From Callipepla californica brunnescens (Eukaryota; Chordata; Aves; Galliformes; Odontophoridae), in NCBI GenBank assembly GCA_023055505.1, contig JALIRH010000001.1, forward strand, positions 14,542,967 through 14,606,966: a stretch of DNA of 64,000 nt. Reading direction: 5' to 3'. Positions 51,300 to 64,000 of this stretch are shown here, piece by piece. Below the pieces are notes generated by a model, which was not told the DNA's origin, made no database searches, and was given only the letters and a program-made list of their open reading frames with translations. The position numbers and the translations under genes were made by a program. Within the stretch, counting starts at the first letter, position 1, and the number at the start of each line of letters is the position of its first letter.

Positions 51300-54200
51300 C
51301 ACAGAGCAAACCACTCCTTCCGCTAGTACCTGCCGAACAGCCTTACCTGTGTTCCTCCATGCATTTCTTTGCCATTACACCGATTGGTTTGGCTGCCTCA
51401 TGCTCTGCTGCTGCCCACACTATGGAGTGCTGCCATAACTGCTCATGTGCACCATTGTACCCATATGCGCAGTGCTTTACCCTGCACACCCTACTACAGC
51501 TCTTTATGTGTTCACCTTTAATCTGTAATTTCTTTGCAACGTGGAAAATTTAACATGGTTTAGCAAAGATGCTTTACTGCTGCGTTCCATCGCAGTGTAC
51601 AAACGGGTACCATCTGGGAAGCTGGAACTGGGAATTAAAATTTTAAAATGGACAAGTTATAAGCTTGGCTGCATCCTAACATGGAATCATAGAATTGCTT
51701 AGGTGGAAAAAGAACTTCAAGATCATGAAATCCAACTGCAACCTAACCATACTACCTTGACAACCCACTGCTAAGTCATGTCCCTGAGATCCATATCAGA
51801 CAGATTTTAAGCACATTCAAGGAGAGTGACTCAACCACCTCCCTGAAAAGAGAATAGACGGATATTGCTTTTAATATCATGAGCACTAAGTAACGTGGTC
51901 AGATACTGAGAGTTCTCTTCTTTAAGCGGAGCATTTCCCTGCAGCACTCACACAGACTGACCATACGGCATAAATACCTGAGAAGGAGCCTTTGAGACAC
52001 CACCCACTTCGGGGCCTCCTCCATTGCAAAATGCCATCACAGTTTAGCTTTATTATTGGTCACTATTGGTGTGAAAGGTAAGTGTGATGCAACTAATAAG
52101 AAATGGTGTTTCAGATTTATATATTTTCTGCCGAGAAATGCAATCATTTTTAAGTATTTCAGTAAACTAAGATGTTCCTCAGTAGAAGAGAATACTTCTT
52201 TAAGCTTTTCCATGATATAATGGAAAAGAAAAATATGCTATGCCTGGAAGAAGCCAAGTAAACATTCCATTTAGTGTACACAAACTCCATATTGCATTGC
52301 ATAATAATAATGTGGGTATCAATATCTCCACTTCTCATCTGAGAAAACATTGCATAACTTTCCACAGCACCAGTGTTCAACAGCTGCTTCTCGCTGTCCT
52401 GGGGGCAGAGCACTTCAGGCATAAGGTAGAAGGACTTACCTCTAACTTGCAAGTGAGTCAGTAGCAGAAGAGAGGTTATGACTCATCCTCAACGTTCAAG
52501 CCTGTGTTTTTCCCTCTGAAACTGGGAAACAGCACAGAACAGTGGGAGGAGCAACAATTTAGCCAGCCACACCCTGCCTCCAAAACGTTTTATTGGATAG
52601 TACATGTCTATCTTGCAGATACCATCCAGGTTTATGGCTGTTTTTTTTTTAACCTTATCTATAAAACACACATGGTAAATGTGTTGGTGTTCGGTTTATC
52701 TTTTTCAGCTTACTCTGCCAAGGTTCTGCTGTATAGCTGCCTACATAGAGCTTTAAACAACCAAACAAATGAACGGGAAGAGAACCTTCAGCTGATGTTG
52801 CCATACTGTGTTCGATGCAGTGTGTGATAAACCCAAGCAAAATCAAATAAAACAAGTTCAGATAATTCAATATGCAAAAAGTTCACTGAAACAACATTAA
52901 AAATACTGCGCAACACATGCTACATTGAAAAGCTGTGTTTCTGATTGTATCACGATTGTTTCACTGATTGTGAAAAGAAAGATCCAGATGTGGTCACTGT
53001 TAGTGAGATACCATAGACAGACAAAGTTCATTGGCAGAAGCCAACAGTGGAGCAGATTCCTGACAGTCTAACACAGACTAAAATGTCTAAAACGATCGTG
53101 TCACGCTGCTTCTTAAAATATGCATATTTCTGAACTGTTAATGAAATTTCTTAGGGGGTGAGCAGCCTAACAGCTGCAGCCCTTCAAGTGCCTTACAAAC
53201 ATGAGACACAGTGGATCTTACTGTAGGAGCCAGGTGATAGACTGTTGCACGTATGCATTGCACTACGCTCTTCCATTGCTAAATCAGAAAATTCAGGTAT
53301 GCTTTTCAAGACTATAGTGGCAGATCTGGGGGGTGGATGTGAAGGGAAACTCAAAGATTTCTAAAGGAAGTAAGTATGGTTTGTAGGCAGGTAAAAATTG
53401 ACTAAAAGCTTGCTCTACATTTCTTTCTTTATTAAAACATTTCGGGAAAACAGAATCCTATTAAAAGTGCACAAAATGGAGAACACAGTCATATGCCTTC
53501 AGGACAAAACTGATCATCACCATTTTCTAGTCTGACCTCCCACACAAGCCATAAAATAGATTCTACCTCCAACCAAAATAAGGCTGGTCAGTGAGTGAAA
53601 GTTTTTTAGAAAGACACAAGTTGTTTATTTAAACCGAATCCATTATGTCCCAAAATAAACAAACTGCTTCAAATTTTAGGGTATTTTTACTTACATTATT
53701 AAAACCTTAAGCTGTATTTTAGCTTAAATTTTCCAAATAAAAATTTCAGTCTGAATTGTTATGGGTATCAGTTCCTTAAAGGAGGAAGTTCTGGCTAGCA
53801 GAGATACTCTTCTCAGCAATGCTGCAGAAAGCTTTTGTATAGTTTCAAATAAAAGAAAAGTGTTTCAGTAGAAATATTACTGCTTACACAGTATAGAGGA
53901 GTGATTGATAAATAGTTGAATTGACACGTGTAGCTACCCAGATTTGCTTCCCATACCTTTACTTCCTCAAGATTACTCTTAAACACTGTCTTCCTTCTGT
54001 CAGCAAGAGCAGGGGAAACTGGAAAGACTTTATGTCCTTAACATTCCATGTAACTTTCAGGTTTCTGAAAGGTGAACAAAAATAGTTAGTAAATCTGTGA
54101 CTGACAGCTAGCGCTTTAGTACCTGTAAGTGCAGGTCCTCCTTCTCCTGTACCTTAGAGCATAATTTTCAATTTTGTAAAATGCATTTTTAGCATATGTA

Positions 54201-55825
54201 TATTATTCTAGACTTCACAGTGTTTTCACTGATGAGATAATGGCAGGTTCTCCTCCCTAAATATTTTATAGTGTGGCAACACCAAAATGGGAAGACCGCT
54301 ATAGTTGAGAGGAATAAAATAAGAGTTAGTTTTAAAGAGAAATTGTGTTATAAAACAACAGTATTCCAAATAAAGTTTAAGAATTCATTTTAATTTAGAT
54401 TGAAATCAAGAATGTGTGCAATATAAGGAGTTCAGCAGAAAAGAAACGCTCTAAAGGGCAGTTTGGAGGACATTAGCATGGCTGGGCCAGATGAGTTCTT
54501 CGTTTTCATGGCCTGGTTTGTATATTACCCTTCTCGAAAACACCCTTAGAAGCCACAGCGGAACTGGATTCTGCCTGTAGATTGTTTTAGATTAGGTTTT
54601 GTGCTCTGTAAAACACAATCACTGGAGTGTTGTGGGATTGACAGTGCTTTAAACACCAGCTGGTCATAGCAGGGCAACCAATCTCTTCTATTCCAAGGAA
54701 ATCCATCTCCGTAGAGCACAGAGAGAAAAATAAGCAGTAGGATGCCAAAATGGAATTAGAGGCATACAGATTTAAGTCCTTCTACAATCAGAAGGGAATC
54801 AAGAAATGCAGAGGAGCAATTGATTCTGGTAATGCTGCACATTGCCATTTGGAGGACGAAGTCTTACTACAATAAATGATTCTTGCCCAGGTCTGGTGTT
54901 TTGCTGCTGCAGGATGGACTCCTCAGTGGGGAAAAGAGGAATGTGAGGCTTAATGGTTGCTTTGTGCAAACTTGTGCTGGCGATTGGAGTCACAGTTAGT
55001 GTAAATATGATTTTAAAATGCAAGAAAAACATTTTTTTCTCTTTGTTAGCTTTCTGTTTGTAATGAACTATTTTATGTGAAATATTATTGCAAAGATTTT
55101 ATTAAAATTGATACATTGTAAAATGAAACAAAATATACTGAGAAGAATTATTCCTGATGTAACTCCAGTGAAGCCAAAGGAGTTGTATGAAAGATGAATG
55201 CAGCTCAGCAAGCTTTATCCTACTTAGGGCGAAGCACATCACATGATATGGTTTATGGTAGTTTCAGCTATTGCTTAGCAAGCTCAAGCAGGTAGCTCAG
55301 TCAGGTAGGTAACAGATCTCACATGAAAAAGTAACAGATCATATACTGAGGCATGCAAAATGATGTTTCACCACAACAAAACGACAACTAGTAATTTATT
55401 ACATTCCTACAAATAAGTCATGAAGAAATATTCAATATTCAATTAAAACTAAGTCTGCCGGATTCCAGCATTTAATTTATTTGCATATATTCTTTTCAGA
55501 TACTCAGCTTTTCACTTTGCAGTTAATATTACACCGTAATAAAAAACTTATTTAATTCTTCAGAAGAAACTTGAAATTCAGCAGAAGTGAATGCTTCAAA
55601 CACTTCAAAGGCTATTCAGACTCCACAGCGCATTCAAGATTATTTGGAATTTTTTTTGACATTAAAGATCATCTCTGCAAAGAAAAGCGGTGGACAACAT
55701 CAACTCTTGACAGTTAAACACTTTGCGGGAACATGGATTAAAAATTGTGGCTAACTAAATACAAAATGTAGAAACATGAAATATAGAGAGCTATAGTCAG
55801 TTTAGAATAGCTTACTGAATTTACC
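51300..55825. other. Intergenic sequence upstream of MDFIC, part 1
   Basis: AT-rich DNA with one CR1 tail (51683-51850). Near 55150-55190 the sequence GATGTAACTCCAGTGAAGCC resembles the core of the old amniote palindromic repeat seen at 4.1 kb. No exon or protein similarity is recognised. In other amniotes the neighbour on this side is FOXP2, but nothing of it is visible. Confidence 0.6.
51683..51850 (-). mobile_element. CR1 LINE 3' end fragment
   Basis: GGAATCATAGAATTGCTTAG starts the copy, then TCAAGATCATGAAATCCAAC and CACTGCTAAGTCATGTCCCT, ending at CAACCACCTCCCTG. Reverse-complement CR1 3' end, moderately diverged, about 400 bp beyond the CpG island. Confidence 0.9.
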
Positions 55826-56009
55826 TAAACACCATGGATGCTATTGAGTCCTTGAAGTGATGTGGACAATTTCCTTTTCACTGTTTCTGGCTATTCCAGC
55901 TAGTCTAATAGGATGAAGTGGGACAAAGCCAGATCTTTCCTAGCTTTTCTTTTGCTTCCTGGGGAAAATCCCCATCCTGTGGGCACAGACACAGAACTGC
56001 ATTAGATCT
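55826..56009 (-). repeat. Inverted repeat, left arm
   Basis: The reverse complement of this stretch aligns along its length with 57279-57452. The best part is a 49-bp identical core, read on minus as TTCTGTGTCTGTGCCCACAG then GATGGGGATTTTCCCCAGGA then AGCAAAAGA. The outer parts (CATCC...GGAATA-CCAG, TCCATGGTG) are diverged. I do not recognise the family. Confidence 0.85.
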
Positions 56010-57278
56010 GGTTCCACAAGCTGCATTTATAACAGGTGAAAGAAAACCGTGTTAACAAGGCTGCTTTTGCTTCTGCAAGCTGAGCAGTATCTGCATCTGG
56101 CATTATTCTACCTTATCCACATTCTTATCACCTATCCACATTCTTAACAATTGTGAGTATTCATGAAATTTACGTGATCGTTTCTCAACACTACCAAACT
56201 AATTGCCAATATCAAAAAACCGTTTCTAGAATTCCATGAAAATAAAAATATTCCTATATGAAATGAATTCCTGATCAATTATATTAAATCCCAATTATAT
56301 TAAAATGAAAAATACTAGAAGAAGCATATTTTACGCAGAAGTAAATAATGCAGTGGAACAAAAGATGGTGTGCTGTTTTACTGAATGGCCATCATGGAAT
56401 CACATCCAGAGATCTATACACATTTAGTTGAATTAGTGCATCTTCAATATTAATTCATGATTTCAGGTGTCACTTTGGAGATGTCAGTACACTATGAACC
56501 AGGTATTAAAAATATTGTGCATTCTGTGTTATAGCTCTATAATAAAGAATGGTCTTAGTTATGTATTGCTTATTATTCCTAATGCATATTTGAAACACAT
56601 TTTATAAAAGCTCCTTTGCAACCTCCAGCATGTATGCTGTGAATATATGTTAACAACAGAATGCATTTGCATATTATGAGTTCATAATACTGAAAGCACT
56701 ATCAAATCTTTGATAAAAAAATCATTTCTGTACTTACGAGCAGAAATTATTTGCTCATGCTTCCCACTCAGAGCTGTGCACAGTCATTTCTCACCCCGGA
56801 CTTTACAACTCAGAAAGATACAAAAATTCCAGTTTTGCAGCAATTCTTTGAACTATGGCTTTCTTGAAGTAAAATGTTTCATGATCTCTTTTTCCATTCT
56901 TTTCTTCCTATCTGCTAATTATATATATATATATTTTTTTAGTTGCCTGAGTTTTTCATTTTGGCATCCTTGGAAGTGACTGCATTAAGGTCTTGCATCA
57001 AATGCTTATTTGAATATTAAATACACATACAATTCTTCTGCTGTCCCAGTCAGGAGTCAGGATTGGACAAGGCTCTTTCTTGCACATCACAAAATACAAT
57101 GATTTCAAATCAACAATTTTTTTTCTGTATATATAAATGACATCCTGGCAACCCATCCAAATAAAGATGAAAAAAGCACTCTTACTTGTCTAAGCTGGGG
57201 AAGTAAATTAAAAACAATAAACTGATGCAGAAGATTTATCTAAATGAAAGTACTACAAATCTTGGGATCTTGGGTCAA

Positions 57279-57452
57279 AATCTAATTCTGTGTCTGTGCC
57301 CACAGGATGGGGATTTTCCCCAGGAAGCAAAAGATAAGCTAGGGAAGACTTGGGTTTGCTTTAGTTCATCCTGTAGATCTGTTGGAATAACCAGCAAGAG
57401 TGAAGAGGAAACTACATAATTTCAAGAACTCTGTAGTGTCCATGGTGCATAG
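57279..57452 (+). repeat. Inverted repeat, right arm
   Basis: Partner of 55826-56009, separated by about 1.27 kb. The core lies at about 57285-57333. It falls inside a 64-codon plus-strand ORF, and CTGTGCCCACAG before GATGGGG looks like a splice acceptor, but no exon identity is known. Two copies of an unrecognised dispersed repeat, or a local inverted duplication, are both possible. Confidence 0.85.
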
Positions 57453-59380
57453 TGGAAACTCAGTTTTTAAATATTTTCAGTTGTATTACTTCAGTAAGTA
57501 ATACTGAGACAGATTTCATGGGTTTTGTATTACTGCAGATATTAGCTCCAGAAAGGGTTCAGATAAGCAATTAATGGTAAGTATAAACTGTAAACCATCT
57601 AAGAATCAAATATTTATGTCCTTGAAGATAAATATTGTAGCATCTCATCTAAAATAATAATAAAATTAGAAAACTCAAATTAGAATGAAAAAGACCCACA
57701 CGTGGCACTTCCAGATAATGTTTATGTAGTTATGGTGCTACCCACTGAATGATGGGTGTGATTATACTACCTGTTACAGTGTATAATATCTGTTACATAT
57801 TAGACAGTGTGTGTGTATGCATGCACATAAAAATCAGTGGAATTTTAGTGATTTCCTTTAAAATAAATATAGCAAGGAAGGCTATTGGAGTGTACAAATC
57901 CCTCCATTCCATTTTCCCTCTTTCTGTGGTTTATTTTAACCATCCTAAAGTATTAATGAAAATGCTATAAAAGTCGTAACGTTAAAGCATAATTTTATTT
58001 AACATTGTTTCACATGTAAGAGCTATAAACAGACTGTAGTAAACTTATACAGCCAGTTATCTTGAGCTCTGAGCTGTTTTTTTTTTTCTTTTATGACAGT
58101 AAATAAAAGATAGTTTGTACTCAGTTATTTTAGGTTTCTAACATGCTAGCTGTTCTGTCTCAGATCATTTCAAGATATAAATGCCAGCAGTTTGCAAATT
58201 ACTGTAATCATCAATAACAGTAATAAAAAAAAGGTAAATAAATTTTGTAGCTTTCCAAGGAGACTTTTATGTCTCTGCAATAAATTATTTGTATTTTCAT
58301 CCAGTATGTTTTATAATAATAAAAGTAAAGTTCTGGTAACCATCTTCTACAGCCAAATAAAATTGAATCAACCTCAGCATGGTATCACTGCTGATTTCAC
58401 TGCAAGGTAGAATCCTTAGAGTTCCAGTCCTGGAACTCTTTCTGGTTCTCCAATTTTTGCCCAATACTATTTTAGTAAAGTGAAAAGAAAAGATATCCAA
58501 TTTGTTAATTCAGTGGTATTAGACCTATCCTGAACTTGATCCAATACCTTCCACAGACTAGTTTAAGCTTCACGCATCTGTTTCTGGGGTCAAATATATG
58601 CTTTTAGTTAGCTTACACCATAAATATAATTAAGAAGGACTCTTTTTTTTTTTTTTTTTTTGCACAAAGAATACCATCATTTTTTTCTCAGCTCTTTTTC
58701 CAAGGCAGAAGGGACATGAGACTTGCCGCCCCCTCCATTTTACATCACATCACCATCAGTCTGTTTTGTGGCTGTAAATAGGAGTGTTCCTCCTGCGGTG
58801 ATCCCCCACACTCTGAAACAGTAAATGCTTCTGACTGGAATCGTGTCTTGCCTCCTCATATTATCATTTGTGAATAGTTCTGAAAAACAGTTACAGCTAA
58901 GTTAGAAAAGAGTTTTTGAAGCATTCTCTCAAAACACAGTAGCATCACCAAGGTGTCATCACCAAGGAAGATTTTTACATCTAAAATCTTCAAAGTGAAA
59001 CACTCAAACCAATATGAACTCTCCTAGTTGTCAGCAGCTTGGATTTCTAAAACATAGTACTAGTTTAGAAATGTAAGCACAATGCTCTTCATCCCACAAC
59101 CCAGGTTTAGTCATTGGCTAAAATGACAGTAAAACTATGCAGCAAAGAAACTCTTTTCAACACAGGAATGTGTCCTCTATTCGATAAATGCCTCCTTATG
59201 CCTGACACAGTAATGGAATCAAATATGCTGAGAAATAAAATATTAAAAACAACATATTTTAAATTAGTGCAAATCATACTGTAAAAACATGCATGAGGTT
59301 TAGTAGACAAAAGCTAAAACTTCAGGAGCATCTAGGCTATTGGTCATCAAATTTTCTGTATATAAAGTTGAAGCTAAACA
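57453..59380. other. Intergenic sequence upstream of MDFIC, part 2
   Basis: AT-rich DNA with a T19 run at 58643-58661. Nothing recognisable otherwise. Confidence 0.6.
58643..58661 (+). repeat. T19 homopolymer
   Basis: Nineteen uninterrupted T. Confidence 0.9.
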
Positions 59381-59384
59381 TACA

Positions 59385-59965
59385 AAATCACAGAATTTTA
59401 AGGGTTAGAAGGGACCTCTAAATATCATTTAGTCCTGCCAAAGCAGCTCCCTAGCCCAGGCTGCACAGGTAGGTGTCCAGGTGGGTGTTGAGCATCTCCA
59501 GAGAAGGAGACTCCACCACCTCTCTGTGCAGCCTGTGCCAGTGCTCTGTCACTGCACTGTGATGAAGTTCCCACACACATTAATGTGGAACTTCCTATGC
59601 TTCAGTTTGTGGCCATTTCCCCTCATCCTATCACCACACACTGCTGAGAAGAGTCCTGCCTCGTCCCTTCGCCTCCCAGTCCTTAGGTATTTATGGATGT
59701 GGACCAGATCCTCTCTGAGTCTTTTCTCAAGGCTGAACAGACCCAGTTAGCTCAGCCTTTCCTCAGAAGTGCTCCAGGCCCTTTATCATGTTTGTAGCCC
59801 TTCACTGGACTCTTTCAAGGAGATCCCAGTCTTTTTCTTTTGTACCAGGGAACCTAGAACTGGACACAGCACTCCAGGTGAGGCCTCACCAGGGCAGAGT
59901 AGAGGGGGAGGATCACCTCCCTTGACTTGATGACTATGCTCTTTATACGGCACCCTTTTTTTTAA
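59385..59965 (-). mobile_element. CR1 LINE 3' portion, minus orientation
   Basis: The longest CR1 piece upstream of MDFIC. It opens with ATCACAGAATTTTAAGGGTT at the tail, then TCCAGGTGGGTGTTGAGCAT, CCATTTCCCCTCATCCTATC, CAAGGCTGAACAGACCCAGT, GCACTCCAGGTGAGGCCTCA and CTCCCTTGACTTGATGACTA. All are reverse-complement CR1 landmarks in the right order over about 580 bp. Frames are interrupted. Confidence 0.94.
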
Positions 59966-62359
59966 AGAAAAAAGAGTAAGGAGAAACGTGTAATTTTTTC
60001 CTGTATAATACAAAAAAAAAAAAATCCCTCTCATATACAGCTTCTTATATCTTGTAACACTTGAAATTCTCCTCCTATATAACATTCGTTGTCGAATGTG
60101 AAGTGGTGAATAACAGCAACAATCTCCTGTGACAAAGGAGACTTTGTAAAATAAAGTGGAACATTTGATCCTGTCTACTTAACATATCTGAGTGAACTTG
60201 AGAACAGGACCGTGACTCTTGCCTCACTCTGATGCAAACAAAATGAGAATCTTGGTTCATGGATATAACAATGTGCAAAATATTATATTAAATTGCTCTG
60301 CCGAGAAACACACTGTTTGGTAAAATAAGATGAATGTTTTAGAAATATACAATAGAATTCTGTATATATACATTGTTTGTGTAAGTATCTGTCTAGATAC
60401 CTACTGTTAAGTACACTCACACTGTGTATGCGTAAAGGACATGCCATAGTAGACCATGAATTTTTACGTTTATCCTCATTTGTTAGGGTAGAATTTTGAA
60501 TGGAGAAAGATGCTAAGTATTTAATCCTAATCAGTATTTGTTAGAAGAGACAAAGTAGCAGTAAGGCAAACCTACAGTACTTAAGAAAAAAGTGGAAAGC
60601 TGTATTTCTTATCTTGCAATAGTTAATGAAGTTCTATAATTGATTTTAACCCTGAAGTTGGTATCAAAAAACCCCTAATTATACTAACATACTAAAAGAA
60701 ATACAATTGTCACTTTGTTTCATTAAGCATGACAGGTGACAATTCCAAAGATAAATGCTGGAACTTGTGAAAATTGCAAGTTCAGGTTAAAGAGACAATA
60801 ATATGGCATGAATTGAGCTGCTCTCTGCATTAATCAATACTACAGTTTATTTTTTAAATGTACAAAGAATATTTAGGCTCATTAATTTATGACTAGGTTC
60901 TTTCTACTTTTCCATTTGGTCTTCAGACTTGGCTCTCCTCTTAAAAGACTGTGTCTGTTTATAAATCTACAATCTCATGAAATACCACTGCTGGGAGAGA
61001 ATCAGCTTTCTGCATGCCAGGTGCAATTTGGCAAACGGGTAATGTAACTCTTTCAATTAAAGGAGATATGGCTCTACTAAGATTGGAAAAGTTGTAGTAT
61101 CGCTTGCTATATGCTAAGCAAAATCAGAAAAGATTTAAAATTGTTCAGTTTATGACGTCTCAGTTGTCTTCACAATGCCTATGCCTCCAAGCATACAGAA
61201 AACCACAGAATTTTATTGCCAGTTGCTAACGCATACTATACCATCCTAAGTCAGCATTATATTTAGATTATTACTGCCAAAATTTGTGACTTGAGCAAGG
61301 ACTGAGAGGATCCTACCATAATATGATTTCATTGCAACTTTATGACTCAAAACACAAACACACAGTGTTCCCTCATCCAGCTGTGGTTTGCTTATCTTGT
61401 GGCTCGTGGTAGTTCACATAGTTTAGTTTTAGTACTTAGGGATAGGCAAGCTGTTAAAAACTTTTATTTCTAATACAGTTTATGAGCAGTGATCAGGTTT
61501 GGACACTAGACTTTTATGGACAGCTATCAGCAAGAATGCTTACAGCATCTTGTACAAACATATATTTCAGCTATTTTCTTTAAATATTACTTAATAACAT
61601 ACAAGCAACATTTGATGTACAAATTTAAACTTCCAAAAAGACCACAATGCATTCATTTGAGAAATTTTCACAGTATCATAGAATCAATATATAAATGATT
61701 TAGCTCTAATTTAGAATGTAATACCCCTTCCAAGTACAAATAGTCAGTACTAAGTACCAGGCAGTATTGAAAATTAGCTTTGTCAACAAGTTTTTGTTTT
61801 TTTTCCGCACTTACAGAAAAGAAAAAAAAATGTGTCGAGATGAATACATTATGTCCAGTGTTGAAGAGCATGAAACAGTTGATATCCTTTCCTATTAATA
61901 CCATATATTTTTTCCCTCTGCATATTGTACGAGATCCAAGTTAAGGAGTTGCCACTTTTATTGTTCTTTACATCTCCTGTGCATCTGGCTCATTAGTCTT
62001 ATGACCTACCAAAATTCATATACAAGTGGGTAATGTCTCTTAAACTTATTAGTCCAGTTTGATTAAGAGCCAGCATTCATAGTGGAGGAGTATATGAGGC
62101 AATTATAGCTTTTGAGGGTGATTAAATGCTGAAGTGGAGTCGAGGCATTTGATAATCACAGGACTTACTTATTGGAAGAGTATTCCAGCTACACTTTTCC
62201 CCCTCAGCCAAGAAGGACATTCAACAGACTACATTAAAAAGACAGCTTTTCTGGAGTAAATGGAACTTTGATATACTGTAATGCAACTGCAGGTGAGAAC
62301 TCCCACTCGTGTCACATGAAGGGCAGGATAGATAAAGCACATCAAGAATTCAGCAGGAA
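59966..62359. other. Intergenic sequence upstream of MDFIC, part 3
   Basis: AT-rich, no ORF above about 80 codons, no recognisable repeat apart from short simple runs. Confidence 0.6.
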
Positions 62360-62545
62360 CATGGTCACAGTAAGGGTGACCAAGTGCTGACACAGGCTGC
62401 CCAGGAAAGTTGCTGAGCCTCCTTCTTTGGAGACATTCAAGATCCACCTGGGCACCAACCTGGTCTAGGGAGCCTGCTTTGGCAGAGGGGTTGGACTAGA
62501 TGCTCTCTGGAGATCCCTTCCAACCCCCACAATTCTGTGATCTTC
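62360..62545 (+). mobile_element. CR1 LINE 3' end fragment, plus orientation
   Basis: ACACAGGCTGCCCAGGAAAG, TCCTTCTTTGGAGACATTCA, GCCTGCTTTGGCAGAGGGGT, TTGGACTAGATGCTCTCTGG and CCTTCCAACCCCCACAATTC, then TCTGTGATC, is a complete CR1 3' end in plus orientation. Confidence 0.94.
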
Positions 62546-64000
62546 CTAGGAGTAGAGCTAAAGGGGAATCATAGCACAAGGGAGTTACCCATACAGAAAT
62601 TGAGAGCTGATACTGAAGTGAGAATGCATGTGATTTGAGTCAAGATTTATAATTCTTTGTCATATTGCTACTGTAAATGAGTAACGGTTATCTGCCAAGC
62701 TGGCCTGCTAGCCCATGCTGGGAGCAGGTCCAGAGTGGCTGCAAATCTCTTCTCTCCCAGGAATGGGACCATTTCAGTTATACCTCCAAAAGTACATAAA
62801 GTACAGAATGACACTGCAGGAATGGGCAACTATGAAATTAGGAGAAGGGAGGTTCTGCCAGAAAACCCTCATAAGAGCTTGGAGCGGAAACTGATGTTGA
62901 TGGATTGGGAGAGTTGTAATTTTTTATTTTTTTTTTAAACTTAATGCTGTGAGTCACAAGCAAAAACACCAAGGCTGAGATCCTACTCCATATTTATTTA
63001 GATAGTGAATACCAAGAGACTCAAATCATTCACAGAACCGATGTGGTAGTCTGCTATCTGCAAAACAACCATGTTTGGTGTTTTTGGTACTCTTGTGGAA
63101 AAACAGGCAATGTCTCCTGCAGCTAAACAACTGAAACCAAGAATGTGAGACTAACCTGGTGGTACCAGTCTGTACCAATCTCGACATCATACTTCTGCTC
63201 AAGATTCTCCTTTGCCCTATTCTGAGCTCATATACATCAGTCTGAAGTGCCAAAAATTCAGTCATCTTTCTGCTTAGTGGAAACAAAGGAAAAATTGGAA
63301 GACAATGAAGACTCCAAAGCAGGCTGTCTGAGAACGTCTTGAAAAAGGCTATGTTGGAAGTAGGTGATATCACTTCCAGTGACAATCTGTCATCTCCATA
63401 AACTTTAATCAAAAAGAAAGTGAAAATATTTTTTTATTTCTTACTGACCATCAGGTAGAAAAAAACGTGGTATCATTTGTCCCAACAATTTTGTGCCTTC
63501 AGACTTCTTTATATCAAGTAGCAGCAATCTGCATGGGTAAAAGAAAGAAAATCTAAATTCTGAACATACCTAACAAACTTTTTTTCCAACAGTATCCTAA
63601 GAAAAACTGGACTACTACTGGAAAATAAAAATACATGAGTACTTCTGTACATGGTTGTTATGTGTCCAATTCTTTCTCCCTAAATAACTTCAGAATACAA
63701 GTAGGAAATAGGCAGAAAAACAGTGTTGTGGGGGGACCCTGCTTTTCACTTCCCTTTACTCCAAAAGGCTCTGTTACACTTTTGCAGTTAGATGGCAGGA
63801 ACAAGGAACCACCGTGCTGGATCACTCCAGAGACTGTCCTAGAGCAGTCTGCTCTCCCAGAGAGCAGTCAACAGCAAGTATTCCAGGGAAATGTGCAAGA
63901 AATTATTAACAAAACATGGATTGATTCCTTCACAGCTACACACGATGAGATCTTATACTAATCTGTTATGAGCTGTTCCTCCTTTACTTCAGACATCAGA
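62546..64000. other. Intergenic sequence upstream of MDFIC, right edge
   Basis: Two longer ORFs lie here (63026-63412 minus, 128 codons; 63635-63961 plus, 108 codons), but I recognise no domain in either and see no supporting splice or promoter context. Treated as non-coding. Confidence 0.5.

Noticed and set aside
61671..61690. ATCATAGAATCA as another CR1 tail
   Set aside because: Only about a dozen bases match and the sequence on either side does not continue as CR1.
63026..63961. ORFs of 128 codons (minus) and 108 codons (plus) at the right edge
   Set aside because: No recognised domain, no start or splice context, and no retroelement motif visible.
1..64000. Novel multi-gene system, CRISPR array, tRNA or rRNA genes
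   Set aside because: None seen. The window is an ordinary avian single-gene locus with interspersed repeats.

Overview
The window comes from a vertebrate nuclear genome, almost certainly a bird and most likely a galliform such as chicken. It is AT-rich, carries at least ten fragments of CR1 LINEs (the dominant avian interspersed repeat), one deleted mariner copy of the Galluhop type, and a single strong CpG island. There are no operons, CRISPR arrays or other prokaryotic features.

The window holds one protein-coding gene, MDFIC (MyoD family inhibitor domain containing, also called HIC), complete on the minus strand. Four coding exons could be placed to the base: 50427-50337, 39985-39854, 19203-18934 and 6310-6063. 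All three introns have GT-AG ends and phase 1. Joined, they give 741 nt and a 246-residue protein ending in the cysteine-rich I-mfa domain. The start codon lies at the edge of a CpG island (about 50.2-51.3 kb), which is the likely promoter. The likely 3' UTR runs left from 6062 to poly(A) signals near 3.2 kb and 2.79 kb.

Layout: 1-2.77 kb, sequence beyond the MDFIC 3' end with nothing recognisable. 2.79-6.06 kb, probable 3' UTR, containing an old palindromic MITE-like repeat. 6.3-18.9 kb, intron 3, with a dead CR1 reverse-transcriptase fragment, a tail-to-tail CR1 pair and a small GC-rich patch with 17-bp tandem repeats. 19.2-39.9 kb, intron 2, with CR1 fragments, a G17 tract, a 43-bp perfect tandem duplication, a short strong hairpin and an exon-like unassigned segment. 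40.0-50.3 kb, intron 1, with a 28-bp palindrome, the mariner and one CR1. 50.2-51.3 kb, CpG island. 51.3-64 kb, intergenic sequence upstream of MDFIC, with three CR1 fragments and a pair of inverted ~180-bp arms sharing a 49-bp identical core.

The remaining short ORFs look like chance frames in AT-rich or CpG-island DNA. No previously undescribed multi-gene system is visible. The observations most worth checking concern MDFIC itself (symmetric skippable exons, loss of the frame for an upstream-initiated long isoform, a splice donor after the stop codon) and the unexplained inverted repeat at 55.8/57.3 kb.
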